A stretch of 64,000 bases of DNA from Acetobacterium malicum subsp. dehalogenans DSM 11527 (GTDB lineage Bacteria; Bacillota; Clostridia; Eubacteriales; Eubacteriaceae): contig NZ_AXAC01000022.1 of NCBI RefSeq assembly GCF_000472665.1, positions 599 through 64,598 of the forward strand, given 5' to 3'. A program made the position numbers and the translations under genes. Positions 44,775-54,666 of the stretch are shown one piece after another; within the stretch, counting starts at the first letter, position 1; each line of letters starts with the position of its first letter. Below the pieces are notes generated by a model. It did not search any database and had not been told where the DNA came from. It worked only from the letters and a program-made list of their open reading frames with translations.

Positions 44775-45614
44775 ATGTCAAAAAGTTTTAAAAAAGTTTT
44801 AGTATCACTGTTAATCGGTGCAACGGTACTGACCCTGGCAGGATGCGGTTCTTCAGGATCGACAACATCAACAACTAAAGAGGCCATTTCAGGCGAAATC
44901 AACGGTGGCGGTTCCACATCGGTACAGAAAATTATTGATGCTGCCGGTTCAGAATTTACTGCCTTAAATCCGGAAGCCAAGTTCACTTACAGTGGCACGG
45001 GTTCATCTGATGGAATTAAAGGCGCAACTGCTGGTACCTATTCCTTTGGCTGTGCATCGCGAGAATTAAAAACCGAAGAAAAGGGTAGCTTAACCGAACT
45101 GATCTTTGCCTATGATGGAATCGCAGTGGTGTTAAACCCGGCCAATACGGTAACAAATCTGACCAAAGACCAGGTAGCGAAAATCTACATGGGTGAAATC
45201 ACCAACTGGAACGAAGTTGGCGGAGCCGATGCCCCCATCGTCGTTGTTTCCCGGGAAGATGGATCAGGAACCCGAGATGCAGTGGAAGAACTAGTTGGTT
45301 TTAAAGAAAAACTGAAAGCCGATGCCACCATTAAAGAAGGTAACGGAAACGTTCAAACGACGGTAGCCGGCAATACTAATGCGATTGGCTATGTTTCATT
45401 AACCTTTGTTGACAAAACCGTTAAAGCGATCGATGTTGATAGCGTGAAAGCGACTGTGGACAATGTTAAAAACAAAACCTACCCAATTTCACGACCTTTC
45501 CTGGCAATGTACGATGAATCTAAGGTTGATGATGCAACTCTGGCATTCCTTGACTTCCTGATGAGCACCGAGGGACAGGCAATTGTTGAAGAACACGGCG
45601 GTATCGCAGTTTAA
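44775..45614 (+). CDS. pstS: Phosphate-binding lipoprotein
   Basis: This 279-residue protein binds phosphate outside the membrane. It has a lipoprotein signal with LAGC (Cys about 24) and the PstS pattern: GGGSTSVQKI and TYSGTGSSDGI for phosphate contacts, then SREDGSGTRDA. The start at 44775 follows GAAGGAG; an in-frame ATG five codons upstream also has AAGGAAAT, so either could be used. First gene of the Pst operon. Confidence 0.95.
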   Translation: MSKSFKKVLVSLLIGATVLTLAGCGSSGSTTSTTKEAISGEINGGGSTSVQKIIDAAGSEFTALNPEAKFTYSGTGSSDGIKGATAGTYSFGCASRELKTEEKGSLTELIFAYDGIAVVLNPANTVTNLTKDQVAKIYMGEITNWNEVGGADAPIVVVSREDGSGTRDAVEELVGFKEKLKADATIKEGNGNVQTTVAGNTNAIGYVSLTFVDKTVKAIDVDSVKATVDNVKNKTYPISRPFLAMYDESKVDDATLAFLDFLMSTEGQAIVEEHGGIAV

Positions 45615-45626
45615 TATCAGAAAACT

Positions 45627-45688
45627 GAGACTCCTGAAAAGGAGTCTCTCTTCATTAAAATAATCCCATGACAGGCGACCAGCATGGG
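45627..45688 (+). other. Two stem-loops between pstS and pstC
   Basis: GAGACTCC/GGAGTCTC (45627-45648) and CCCATG/CATGGG (45665-45688) lie in the longest gap of the operon. Neither has a T run. They may stabilise the pstS part of the mRNA so that the binding protein is made in excess. Confidence 0.5.
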
Positions 45689-45708
45689 TAGGAAAAGGAG
45701 CGTTTATT

Positions 45709-46590
45709 TTGCAGGCAATTAAACGTAAGAAACAAAAAGAGACAATCATCGAAGGCTTTTTTCTGATCTGTGCTTTCGTAGCTGTAATCAGTGTTCTGGC
45801 GATTACAGTTTTCGTTTTTTTCAATGGACTTAAACCATTTATTTCTAATAGTTATTCCCTTTGGGATTTTTTAACCGGCGTTGAATGGCGACCGGGTTCA
45901 AACATGTTTGGGATCTTTTATATGATCGTGGGATCCATTTTTGCGACACTGGGGGCCATTCTGATCGGTGTGCCAGTAGCGATTTTCACGGCGGTTTATA
46001 TATCCGAACTGGCTGGTTCCCGGATTGGCAAGATGATCCGCTTTGCGGTGGAATTGCTGGCAGGGATCCCATCGGTTTTATATGGGGTTTTTGGTTTGGG
46101 AATCATCGTTCCCTATGTGCTGAAAATTTCACCGATGGCTCAGGGCGAATCTCTACTGGCGACCATTCTGGTTCTGGCGATTATGATTTTGCCGACGGTG
46201 GTCAGCATTTCGGAGACATCCATCAGTGCGGTTCCAAAAGAGTATCGGGAAGGTTCCTATGCGCTGGGAGCTTCTAAAATCCAGACCATCTTCAAGGTCG
46301 TGCTGCCGGCCGCCCGATCCGGTATTATGACCGGTGTAATTCTGGGGATTGGCCGGGCCATTGGCGAAACCATGGCCGTCATGCTGGTTTGCGGCAATCC
46401 CATCGCTGGTATACCCACCAGTCTGTTTGATCAGATTCGGCCCCTGACCACCAACATTGCCCTGGAAATGGGCTATGCCTCCGGAGTTCATCAAGAACTT
46501 TTGTATTCAACCGGGGTGGTATTATTTATCTTCATTATGATCATTAATCTGGCAGTGAATAAACTGGTTAAGGCAAAGGTAGGCAGTTAG
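45709..46590 (+). CDS. pstC: Phosphate ABC transporter permease PstC
   Basis: This 293-residue membrane protein has six helices with the PstC block around AGIPSVLYGVFGLG and the EAA loop KEYREGSYALGASKIQTIF, which contacts PstB. The start is TTG at 45709, supported by GGAAAAGGAG eight bases upstream and by no better codon nearby. pstA begins directly after its stop. Confidence 0.93.
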   Translation: MQAIKRKKQKETIIEGFFLICAFVAVISVLAITVFVFFNGLKPFISNSYSLWDFLTGVEWRPGSNMFGIFYMIVGSIFATLGAILIGVPVAIFTAVYISELAGSRIGKMIRFAVELLAGIPSVLYGVFGLGIIVPYVLKISPMAQGESLLATILVLAIMILPTVVSISETSISAVPKEYREGSYALGASKIQTIFKVVLPAARSGIMTGVILGIGRAIGETMAVMLVCGNPIAGIPTSLFDQIRPLTTNIALEMGYASGVHQELLYSTGVVLFIFIMIINLAVNKLVKAKVGS

Positions 46591-47796
46591 ATGGGAAGAA
46601 AAGCAAAAGATAGTTTAATTAAAGGTGTTATTTATCTGGCCACCGGCATTACCTTAAGCGTCTTGCTCTTTATTGTCGGATTCATTTTTATCAAAGGAAT
46701 TGGGCTGGTTAACTGGGATTTTCTGACCCGGGATTTCAACGAAAATGTGGTTTATGCCTTTATTGAGTCCAACGATGTGCCGCTAACCATTGACGAAGAA
46801 ACCTTAAACGGAAAGAATCCCTATGATAAACGGTATGAAACACACTTAGAAGGACCCATTTATGTGGAAAATATTGGCGCCGCCATTGCTAAGGTCGCTT
46901 ATAAAAATCACAGCACCGAGCGGGAGCAGTTTGTGATTACCTATATTGAAAAAGACTCGCCGTTTAATCGTGCCATCGACTCAACCGGAAAAAGTATCAC
47001 GATCGGCACCGACTATATTTTACAGAGTATCAATGGCAATGATTTTACCAGTTTGACCCTGGCTGAGGTGGCAGAAACAATTTCGGCTGAATCCGGTGAA
47101 CTGAAAATAAAAGTCGTCCAACCCGGCGGTGGGATTAAGTCCAACATTATCACTACCCTGTATATGGTCTTACTGTCGCTTATTGTGGCACTGCCGCTGG
47201 GGATATTTGGAGCGATTTACCTGACCGAATATGCTAAACCCGGAAGACTGGTAAACATGATAAGATTTGCGGCTGAGTGTCTGGCCGGGATTCCATCGAT
47301 TATATTTGGTTTGTTTGGGATGGCGTTCTTTGTGGTCGCGCTGAAATTTCAAATCTCGCTGATCTCGGGAAGTTTGACTGTGGCCATCATTCTGCTGCCA
47401 GTCATCATTCGAAGTACCGAAGAAGCGCTCAAAACTGTGCCAATGGCCTTTCGGGAAGGTTCACTGGCGCTTGGAGCCACCAAGCTTCAAACCATTTTCA
47501 AGGTGGTGCTGCCCTGTGCGGTACCCGGTATTGCCACAGCGGTGTTGCTTAGTATCGGCCGGGTAGTCGGGGAGTCGGCGGCGTTATTATTAACCGCCGG
47601 AACGGTCGCACAAATTCCGGGAACCCTCTTTTCGCCTGGCAGTACTTTGACGGTCCAAGCCTACTATGTGGCCAAAGAAGAAGGTAACATCGAATTGGCC
47701 TGTGCCATTGGAATAGTCATAATTGTAATTGTTATTGTACTGAACATCTTGTCCCGTGTCACTTCCGACAAGTTGGATGTCTTTAATAAAAAATGA
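46591..47796 (+). CDS. pstA: Phosphate ABC transporter permease PstA with a PDZ-like insert
   Basis: This 401-residue protein is about 110 residues longer than usual PstA. Helix 1 (about 12-38) is followed by a 130-residue extracytoplasmic region and then the normal permease core from residue 183 ([16 protein letters not shown]), with [12 protein letters not shown] and the EAA loop [18 protein letters not shown]. The insert (about 92-178) reads like a PDZ domain: a DSPFNRAI segment where PDZ has GSPAxxAGL, then [14 protein letters not shown] where PDZ has GDxIxxxNG, and a final strand [10 protein letters not shown]. The role of the insert is unknown; binding of PstS or a sensor partner is possible. 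Confidence 0.92.
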   Translation: MGRKAKDSLIKGVIYLATGITLSVLLFIVGFIFIKGIGLVNWDFLTRDFNENVVYAFIESNDVPLTIDEETLNGKNPYDKRYETHLEGPIYVENIGAAIAKVAYKNHSTEREQFVITYIEKDSPFNRAIDSTGKSITIGTDYILQSINGNDFTSLTLAEVAETISAESGELKIKVVQPGGGIKSNIITTLYMVLLSLIVALPLGIFGAIYLTEYAKPGRLVNMIRFAAECLAGIPSIIFGLFGMAFFVVALKFQISLISGSLTVAIILLPVIIRSTEEALKTVPMAFREGSLALGATKLQTIFKVVLPCAVPGIATAVLLSIGRVVGESAALLLTAGTVAQIPGTLFSPGSTLTVQAYYVAKEEGNIELACAIGIVIIVIVIVLNILSRVTSDKLDVFNKK

Positions 47797-47804
47797 GGAG
47801 TAAT

Positions 47805-48563
47805 ATGGACACAAATATAAAGTTTAACACCAAAAATCTGGATTTGTTTTATGGCGATTTCCAGGCCCTGAAATCAATCAATATGGAAATTCGTGAAAAG
47901 GAAGTAACTGCTTTTATCGGCCCCTCCGGTTGCGGCAAGTCAACCTTCCTGCGTTGTCTCAATCGTATGAATGATCTGATTGATTCGGTAAAAATAAAGG
48001 GTGAAATTATTTTTGACGGAAAAGATATTAACGGTCCGATCGACGTCATTAATTTACGGACCCGGGTGGGAATGGTTTTTCAGAAACCCAATCCCTTTCC
48101 GATGAGTATTTATGAAAATATTGCCTATGGCCCTAAATGTCAGGGAATGAAGGACAAAAATCAATTGGACAACCTGGTCAAAGAAAGTCTGATGAAGGCG
48201 GCTCTCTGGGATGAAGTTAAAGATCGGCTGAACAAATCGGCTCTGGGGCTGTCCGGTGGTCAGCAGCAGCGGCTTTGTATCGCCCGGACCATTGCCATGA
48301 ATCCGGAAGTTATTTTAATGGATGAACCAACCTCGGCCCTGGATCCCATTGCGACAGCAAAGATCGAAGATCTGATGTCTAGTTTAAAAAAAGATTATAC
48401 CATTATTATTGTCACCCATTCGATGCAGCAGGCCGGGCGAATATCTGATAAAACCGCTTTCTTTTTGATGGGAGAGGTGATCGAATTCAATGACACCCCG
48501 ATAATTTTCACGAACCCCCATGATAAACGGACAGAGGACTACATTACCGGACGTTTCGGTTGA
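47805..48563 (+). CDS. pstB: Phosphate ABC transporter ATPase
   Basis: This 252-residue ATPase has Walker [10 protein letters not shown], the PstB-typical [11 protein letters not shown] block, signature [14 protein letters not shown], Walker [13 protein letters not shown] and H-loop VTHSM. The start at 47805 follows GAGGAG; four codons of a longer frame are not supported. Confidence 0.97.
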   Translation: MDTNIKFNTKNLDLFYGDFQALKSINMEIREKEVTAFIGPSGCGKSTFLRCLNRMNDLIDSVKIKGEIIFDGKDINGPIDVINLRTRVGMVFQKPNPFPMSIYENIAYGPKCQGMKDKNQLDNLVKESLMKAALWDEVKDRLNKSALGLSGGQQQRLCIARTIAMNPEVILMDEPTSALDPIATAKIEDLMSSLKKDYTIIIVTHSMQQAGRISDKTAFFLMGEVIEFNDTPIIFTNPHDKRTEDYITGRFG

Positions 48564-48580
48564 TAAGGAGAAAATAAACC

Positions 48581-49312
48581 ATGCGAGTAGAGTTTAACGA
48601 AGAATTAAGAATGATCAAAGATCAGATCCTGCTGATGGCGGCAATGACTGAAAAAATGCTGTCAGATTCAGTTTTAGCTTTAAAAAGCCAAAACAATGAG
48701 TTGGCCCGTTCGGTAATTGAGCGGGATGATCTGGTGGATGCCAAAGAAATCGAACTGCAGCTGGTGGTTAGTCAGGTAATTGCCACCCAGGGTCCGGTAG
48801 CCACCGATCTGCGACGATTGGCTTCTACCTATAAAATTATTACCAATCTGGAACGGATTGCCGATCTGGCGGTGAATATTTCCAAGCGGGTACTGGAGTT
48901 GTCAGATGTTGTATATATGAAGCGACTTATCGATATTCCCCGGGCCTGTGAGCTGGCCCAAACCTTATTGAAGCTGTCGATGCAAGCCTTTGTTCACGAA
49001 GATATCACCTGCTTACGAGAAGTGGTGGATCTGGAAGACGAGATTGATGCGCTGAATATTCAGATCCATCATGACTGTCTGGCCTATATGATTGATAATA
49101 CTAAAAATATCCATCAGGGTTCAGTGTTCATTTTTGTTGGTAGTTATCTGGAGCGGATTGGCGATCATGCTACCAATATTTTTGAAACAGTCTTCTATAT
49201 TGTCACCGGTGACTATATTGATTTCAATGACTTGGATGAAGAAACGATTGAACAGACCCTTGCACTACAAAAAAAGATCAATGCCATCGAAAATGAAAAT
49301 TTGACGGAATAA
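48581..49312 (+). CDS. phoU: Phosphate transport regulator PhoU
   Basis: This 243-residue helical protein has the two three-helix PhoU repeats. Metal-binding E/D-x3-D type motifs are seen in ITNLERIADLAVNIS (first half) and YLERIGDHATNIFE (second half). PhoU links Pst to the PhoR kinase and limits phosphate uptake. It is the last gene of the operon and a terminator follows. Confidence 0.95.
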   Translation: MRVEFNEELRMIKDQILLMAAMTEKMLSDSVLALKSQNNELARSVIERDDLVDAKEIELQLVVSQVIATQGPVATDLRRLASTYKIITNLERIADLAVNISKRVLELSDVVYMKRLIDIPRACELAQTLLKLSMQAFVHEDITCLREVVDLEDEIDALNIQIHHDCLAYMIDNTKNIHQGSVFIFVGSYLERIGDHATNIFETVFYIVTGDYIDFNDLDEETIEQTLALQKKINAIENENLTE

Positions 49313-49339
49313 GCGCTTTCAAGAAATAATCACATGACA

Positions 49340-49371
49340 AAGTCGGAGAATTAACTCTTCCGGCTTTTTTT
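49340..49371 (+). terminator. Terminator of the pst-phoU operon
   Basis: AAGTCGGAGA pairs with TCTTCCGGCTT with one bulge and one G-T pair, and is followed by T7. Confidence 0.8.
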
Positions 49372-49594
49372 ATTTAGTAAATCGAAGCTTATTTGATAAA
49401 ATCGCGCTGATTTGGGTAAATTAAGTACTTAGGTAAGAAGTGTGATCGGGTTGAAATAAATAAGCGGAAAGCGGATAAAAGTATGGTAATTTCATCGAAG
49501 TCTGATTATAATTATTATAGGCAGAAAATGATTCTTAATTATTTTGATTGAGTCATTTCCGGATTGAATTTTTTCAAAAGGACTGGAAGATAAA

Positions 49595-51871
49595 ATGAAT
49601 AAAAAGGATGCACGAAATGCTACAACAGTAAGTAATTGTAACAAAGACAGTGAAGAAAGATTAAGAAGGCTGGTGGATATCCTGCAGCATCCTTCCGATT
49701 CCATTCAGGAATTTTTGGATTATGCCTTAAAACAGGCCATTGAACTGACAGAAAGTCAGATTGGCTATATTTATCATTATCATGAAGATCGGAAAGAATT
49801 TGTTTTGAATACTTGGTCGGTGGAGGTCATGAAAGATTGTAAGGTCGAAAAACAGGAAACGACCTATAAGTTAGATAAAACCGGCATCTGGGGGGAAGCA
49901 GTGCGACAGCGGCGGCCCATTGTAATGAATGACTATCAGGAAAGAAATCCGCTGAAAAAGGGATGTCCCAAAGGACATGTTCCGTTGACAAATTTTTTGA
50001 CGGTGCCAATTTTCAAGAATAAAAAAATTGTTGGGGTCGTGGGATTGGCCAATAAAAAAACCGATTTTAATGAATCTGATATTCTTAATATTACATTGCT
50101 AATGGAAGCTGTCTGGACGGTTACTGAGAGTAAAAAAGCAGAGCAGGATTTATTAGAGAGCAATGCCCGATATGATAAGCTGGTCCAGCGAATTCCAGTC
50201 GGGATCTATACCATGCGCATCAAGACCTCAGGAGAAAACCAGTTTGAATACTGTAGCGAGAGGTTTTGTGAAATGTTGGGCCTGACTGAAGAAGACGTTT
50301 TAAATAACCCGGAATCGGTTCATGGTCAAATACATCCGGATGATCGGGCTGCTTTGGATGAAGCAAATCGAAAGGCTAATCTGTGTCTTGAGAGTTTCAG
50401 ATGGGAGGGACGCAGTCTGATTGGGGGAGAAATCCGGTGGATACGGATTGAGTCAGAACCTATTTTTTTAGCTAATGGTGATAGTTTGTGGAATGGTGTT
50501 ATTTTCGACATTTCTAATCAGAAAAAAGCGAAAGAAGAACTCAATCAGACGTCAACCCGGCTTACTTTGGCGACTCGGGCTGGTCGGGTCGGAATTTGGG
50601 ATTGGGACATCAAATCGGATAAAATGCTATTTGATGATTTAATGCTGGAATTGTACGATTTGCCAGCAAAAAATTATTGGGTTGAAGATAAAGTGTGGCA
50701 AAAAGCGATACACCCAGATGATTTAGAACCGTTGAATAAAGAGCTAAATAGGGCTATTCAGGAAAAAACGGAGTATAATTTTGAGTTCCGGGTTGTCTGG
50801 CGAGATGCTTCCATTCACAATATCCGGGCCCTGGCTACTGTACAGTATGATGATTTAGGCAATGCGGTCCGCATGATTGGGACAAACTGGGATATCACCG
50901 AAGCGAAAGAATCCCATGCTAAAACAATTGAAACAAACCGGCGCCTGCAGGATGAAATTATTGAGCGAAAATATATTGAAGAAGCGCTCCGCAGCAGTGA
51001 AGAAAAACTGAAGACCATTATTGAAACATCACCGGACGGCATTGCTATTTCATCGATGGACGGAATGGTTGAATTTGTTACGGCTCAATCGGTGGCAATG
51101 TGGGGATATGACTCGCCCGATGAGATGATTGGCCGGAATATTCTGGAGTTTGTTCATGAGAGCTATCACGAAAAAGCCATTTATTTTATGACTGAAATGA
51201 TCAACGGTCATTTAACGGGTGCGGCAGAATATCTGATGGTTAAAAAAGACGGTAGTTTGTTTTACTGTGAAACCAATGCGAATGTACTCAAAGATAAGAA
51301 TAAAAATGCAATTGGGGTTCTTCATATCGAACGCGATATTACTGAACGAAAAAAACTGGAAGAGGAACTAAAAGATCTGGCTATAAAAGATCAGCTCACG
51401 GGTCTTTATAATCGTCGTAAAATTGATCAAGTGCTGATGAAAGAAAAGGATGAGTCCGACTATTTATCAGTGATTATGGCGGATATTGATATGTTTAAAC
51501 TGGTGAATGACGAATATGGTCATTTAGTCGGGGATCAGGTATTGATGGAGATTGCGGCAATTCTGACAAAGGGTATCCGGAAAACAGATATTTTAGGTCG
51601 TTGGGGTGGTGAAGAATTTATTATTATCTGCACCGATACAGATCTGGAAGGGGCAACCGTTCTGGCAGAAAAACTAAGGGAATTAGTGGCTGCACATTAT
51701 TTTATTGGAGTTGGAAAGAAGACCTGTTCGTTTGGAGTCGCCCAGTTGCGAAAAGATGAAACCATTGATGAATTGCTGCTCAGGTCTGATCTGGCCCTGT
51801 ATCAGGCCAAAGAACGGGGCAGAAACCGAGTCGAACAAGAGATGTGTCGAGTGAATACAATAAAGAAATAA
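49595..51871 (+). CDS. GAF-PAS-PAS-PAS-GGDEF diguanylate cyclase
   Basis: This 758-residue soluble sensor has, in order, a GAF domain (about 25-180, with GWGEAV-like region TGIWGEAVRQRRP and a Cys in KKGCPKGH), three PAS domains (about 195-310, 325-440, 470-590) and a GGDEF domain (about 600-750). The active-site loop GGEEF and the inhibitory I-site RKTD five residues before it are intact, so it should make c-di-GMP with product control. No membrane helices are seen. AAAAGGACTGG precedes the ATG. Signals are unknown. Confidence 0.92.
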   Translation: MNKKDARNATTVSNCNKDSEERLRRLVDILQHPSDSIQEFLDYALKQAIELTESQIGYIYHYHEDRKEFVLNTWSVEVMKDCKVEKQETTYKLDKTGIWGEAVRQRRPIVMNDYQERNPLKKGCPKGHVPLTNFLTVPIFKNKKIVGVVGLANKKTDFNESDILNITLLMEAVWTVTESKKAEQDLLESNARYDKLVQRIPVGIYTMRIKTSGENQFEYCSERFCEMLGLTEEDVLNNPESVHGQIHPDDRAALDEANRKANLCLESFRWEGRSLIGGEIRWIRIESEPIFLANGDSLWNGVIFDISNQKKAKEELNQTSTRLTLATRAGRVGIWDWDIKSDKMLFDDLMLELYDLPAKNYWVEDKVWQKAIHPDDLEPLNKELNRAIQEKTEYNFEFRVVWRDASIHNIRALATVQYDDLGNAVRMIGTNWDITEAKESHAKTIETNRRLQDEIIERKYIEEALRSSEEKLKTIIETSPDGIAISSMDGMVEFVTAQSVAMWGYDSPDEMIGRNILEFVHESYHEKAIYFMTEMINGHLTGAAEYLMVKKDGSLFYCETNANVLKDKNKNAIGVLHIERDITERKKLEEELKDLAIKDQLTGLYNRRKIDQVLMKEKDESDYLSVIMADIDMFKLVNDEYGHLVGDQVLMEIAAILTKGIRKTDILGRWGGEEFIIICTDTDLEGATVLAEKLRELVAAHYFIGVGKKTCSFGVAQLRKDETIDELLLRSDLALYQAKERGRNRVEQEMCRVNTIKK

Positions 51872-51879
51872 ATTAGCGC

Positions 51880-51907
51880 AAAAAAACAAGGGGTTAATAA
51901 ACCCCTT
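51880..51907 (-). terminator. Terminator of the 76-residue orphan gene
   Basis: On the minus strand AAGGGGTT and AACCCCTT form the stem with a four-base loop, followed by GTTTTTTT. It points leftward, against the cyclase gene. Confidence 0.85.
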
Positions 51908-51915
51908 GGACATGT

Positions 51916-52146
51916 TTAAAGACTTCGGTTTTTAATTTCTTCGTCGCACTCGGTGATAAATTCTTTGAGTTTTTTCGATTCGGCGTCAAATTCTTCCATT
52001 TGAGCGACAATTTTTCCGCTTGATACATGCATCCCGGATTGCTTAAAAATAAAGCTGCGTTCATTTTCAACATCTTCTAGGTCTTCTTTTAATTTGGCCA
52101 TTCTATTTTTGAGTTCAACGTCGCTTAGTTTACTTAATTCTTCCAT
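51916..52146 (-). CDS. Small coiled-coil protein of unknown function
   Basis: This 76-residue protein is almost wholly charged and helical, with heptad-like Leu/Glu/Lys spacing in the first 30 residues (SKLSDVELKNRMAKLKEDL) and again near the C terminus. It has no Cys and no membrane segment. AGGAGAACAAAT before the ATG and its own terminator show that it is a real gene. I do not recognise a family. It is transcribed against both flanking cyclase genes. Confidence 0.7.
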   Translation of the reverse strand: MEELSKLSDVELKNRMAKLKEDLEDVENERSFIFKQSGMHVSSGKIVAQMEEFDAESKKLKEFITECDEEIKNRSL

Positions 52147-52416
52147 ATTTGTTCTCCTGTTATTTAAAATGATTCTTCTCTTAAGTATAACATGGTCAAA
52201 TTTTTAATGCAACCGGTTAAACACGTGACATTAAAATCGATTTAATTATTATCAAGTGTAAATCTTTCGCTTTTTTGTCAGACAGACGGTATAATAGAAT
52301 TATTGAAATGAGGAATCCTGACCATCAAGAATATCAAAAAGTAACGAACAGGTATATCCGGTTTGTTAAACAATTCGGATGAACACTTGAATAAATGAAA
52401 GGAAGAAGGTATAAAA

Positions 52417-53580
52417 GTGGCGATTTCAGAAAAACCGCTATTTAAAAAATTAATTCAATTTCTAAAAGAAGACAGCATTTTAAATCGAACAGTAAAAAAT
52501 GAAATGCTGACAAAGAATATGCAGCGGATCATCGGCTTTGAATTAGTCACCCTGCTGGTGAATCTGACAGTGATTGCAATCTTGTCATTTGCGTTTCAAC
52601 CGACGACGTCAGTCGAAACATGGTGGGCCAATCGCATTGTGATGCTTCATAGCGTAAGTGCAATCTGGGTCAGTCTGATGTGTCTGATAACAATGTATGG
52701 CAACCGCAAAAAAAATCGTCTGTTCAATACGAAGATTATCCAGAATATATTTTTTATGTACATTCTGGTCTTCGGGATTGCGTTGGTGACGGTTGATCAG
52801 GCGATTACCAGTAATATCACGCCATTTCTGCTGGTGTGTACGATTATTGGAGTATTCATCCTCAACCGGCCCATCGATGCGTTTCTCCAATACCTGGTGG
52901 CATACATTTTCTTTTTTATTGCCATTGCTCAATACCAGACTGAACCGGCAGTTTTAACCAGTAATCGCCTCAATGGGCTGGTCTTTGTGGCAATTGGTAT
53001 TTGTGCCACAACGCTAATCTGGTATTCGGAAAGAAGTAATATCCTGCAAAAACGGGAGATTCTGGATCAACAGAAAAAACTGGAATCGGTGGCTTACTAC
53101 GATGATCTGACCGGACTCATTAACAGGCGCAAATGGATTGAACTTCTTAATGAGGAGATTGAGCGAATGAAACGGTATCGTCATTCGAGCAGCATATTAT
53201 TACTGGATATCGACAATTTTAAGGTAATTAACGATCAATATGGGCATCCGGTCGGAGATATCGTTCTTCAGGAAATAGCTGCTCTGGTAAAAAAAGAATT
53301 GCGGATTTGCGATCGTATTGGTCGATGGGGGGGCGAAGAATTTATTATTTTGCTCGTTGAAACCCCGATCAAAGAAGGCATTGCCATCGGCGAAAAAATG
53401 AGAACCGCGATTGAAACAATGGCGATAGCGGTCGATTCACATTCGATTAAGATAACCCTCAGTATTGGAGTTGCCAGTCTGGATTGTGAAAAGGACTTTT
53501 TAACGAGTTATAAGAAGGTTGATCAAGCCCTTTATCTGGCCAAAAATAATGGTCGTAACCGGGTCGAATTTTGTCAATAA
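52417..53580 (+). CDS. Membrane-bound GGDEF diguanylate cyclase
   Basis: This 387-residue protein has about six membrane helices (35-200) and a C-terminal GGDEF domain (about 225-385). The loop GGEEF and the I-site RICD five residues before it are present, and so are the FKVINDQYGHPVGD and KNNGRNRV blocks, so it should be an active c-di-GMP synthase. It starts with GTG at 52417 after GGAAGAAGG. A good -10 box TATAAT lies at 52290-52295 with only a weak -35, giving a leader of about 115 bases in which I see no c-di-GMP riboswitch. Confidence 0.92.
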   Translation: MAISEKPLFKKLIQFLKEDSILNRTVKNEMLTKNMQRIIGFELVTLLVNLTVIAILSFAFQPTTSVETWWANRIVMLHSVSAIWVSLMCLITMYGNRKKNRLFNTKIIQNIFFMYILVFGIALVTVDQAITSNITPFLLVCTIIGVFILNRPIDAFLQYLVAYIFFFIAIAQYQTEPAVLTSNRLNGLVFVAIGICATTLIWYSERSNILQKREILDQQKKLESVAYYDDLTGLINRRKWIELLNEEIERMKRYRHSSSILLLDIDNFKVINDQYGHPVGDIVLQEIAALVKKELRICDRIGRWGGEEFIILLVETPIKEGIAIGEKMRTAIETMAIAVDSHSIKITLSIGVASLDCEKDFLTSYKKVDQALYLAKNNGRNRVEFCQ

Positions 53581-53613
53581 AAATTATAAATAAGAAATTA
53601 ACAGGAGGATTAT

Positions 53614-53910
53614 ATGGAAACCATTCATGAACAAAAAAATAAATTTTATATGGGTGCCAACGAAGAAGAACCCATCGGTTTATTGAATTATCATATTGAA
53701 GGTGAGCTATTTATTATCGAGCATGTCTATGTGACCAGAGAACTCAGAGGGCAGGAACTTGGGGTTAAGCTGGTGGCCAAGGCGGTGGCATTTGCCCGGG
53801 AAAACAAGCTGAAAATTATCGCTTACTGCTCCTATGCCGAAAAGGTGCTGACTGAAAATCAGGACTATCGGGATGTTTTTTTAGTCAGTAACGACGAATC
53901 AACAAAATGA
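53614..53910 (+). CDS. GNAT-like N-acetyltransferase (YjdJ/CG-type)
   Basis: This 98-residue protein is a minimal GNAT fold of the Acetyltransf_CG type. The central strand IIEHVYVTRELRGQELGVKL carries the acetyl-CoA loop (R-G-Q-x-L-G), followed by a helix and the strand KIIAYCSYAEK. Members of this small family act on unknown targets. ACAGGAGG precedes the ATG. It lies between a cyclase and a two-component system without clear link. Confidence 0.85.
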   Translation: METIHEQKNKFYMGANEEEPIGLLNYHIEGELFIIEHVYVTRELRGQELGVKLVAKAVAFARENKLKIIAYCSYAEKVLTENQDYRDVFLVSNDESTK

Positions 53911-53966
53911 CAGAAATACAATTAGCTTATTGAAAAGTAAAAATAAACTGACTCAGGGAGTTTCAT

Positions 53967-54665
53967 ATGAATGTTTTAGTTGCTGAAGATGAAAACGATA
54001 TCCGAAACCTTTTAAAACTTCATCTTGAAGAAAATGGTTATACCGTCTTTACTGCTGTTGATGGTTTGGAAGCCTTGGCGATTTTTAGAAGTAATTCAAT
54101 CAATATAGGGATTTTTGATGTGATGATGCCCCGGCTGGATGGCTTTAATCTGCTGCGAAAAATCCGGGAAACCAGTCAGATGCCGGTTATCTTTCTGACC
54201 GCCCGGGGAAACGAAATGGATAAGGTGCTGGGGTTGGGTCTTGGCGGTGATGATTATCTGGTCAAGCCTTTCAGTATAGCCGAACTCATTGCCCGGGTTA
54301 GCGCCCAGCTCAGACGTAACTATGAATACTCAGATAATAATCAGATGATGAAGTCCCATCTGAATGTCGGGAACTTATATCTTGACGAGGATGGCTGTTG
54401 TCTTTATGTGAATGGCGTATTGGTAGAACTCAGCGCCAAGGAGTATTTGATACTGCAGTTTTTAATGAAAAACCCGGACAAGGTTTTTACTAAAAAGCAG
54501 CTCTACCGGCAGGTTTGGGAAGAAGAGCTTTACTATGATGATAACACCATCATGGTTCATATCAGCCGACTGCGCAACAAATTAGAAGTGGACCCCAGAA
54601 ATCCGGAGTATATCAAGACAATTCGCGGAATTGGCTATAAATTCCAACTACCCAAGGTTCCCTAG
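53967..54665 (+). CDS. OmpR-family response regulator
   Basis: This 232-residue DNA-binding regulator has an N-terminal receiver domain with the acidic pair (AEDEND), phosphoacceptor Asp51 in FDVMMPRLDG, the Thr in FLTARG and Lys in LVKPF. A winged-helix domain (about 130-228) follows with TIRGIGYKF. It pairs with the kinase gene that starts one base after its stop. TCAGGGAG precedes the ATG. Confidence 0.95.
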   Translation: MNVLVAEDENDIRNLLKLHLEENGYTVFTAVDGLEALAIFRSNSINIGIFDVMMPRLDGFNLLRKIRETSQMPVIFLTARGNEMDKVLGLGLGGDDYLVKPFSIAELIARVSAQLRRNYEYSDNNQMMKSHLNVGNLYLDEDGCCLYVNGVLVELSAKEYLILQFLMKNPDKVFTKKQLYRQVWEEELYYDDNTIMVHISRLRNKLEVDPRNPEYIKTIRGIGYKFQLPKVP

Positions 54666-54666
54666 A

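Noticed and set aside
52296-52416. c-di-GMP riboswitch in leaders of GGDEF or receptor genes
   Set aside because: I looked for the GEMM core in the leaders at 52296, 57000 and 61437 and found no match.
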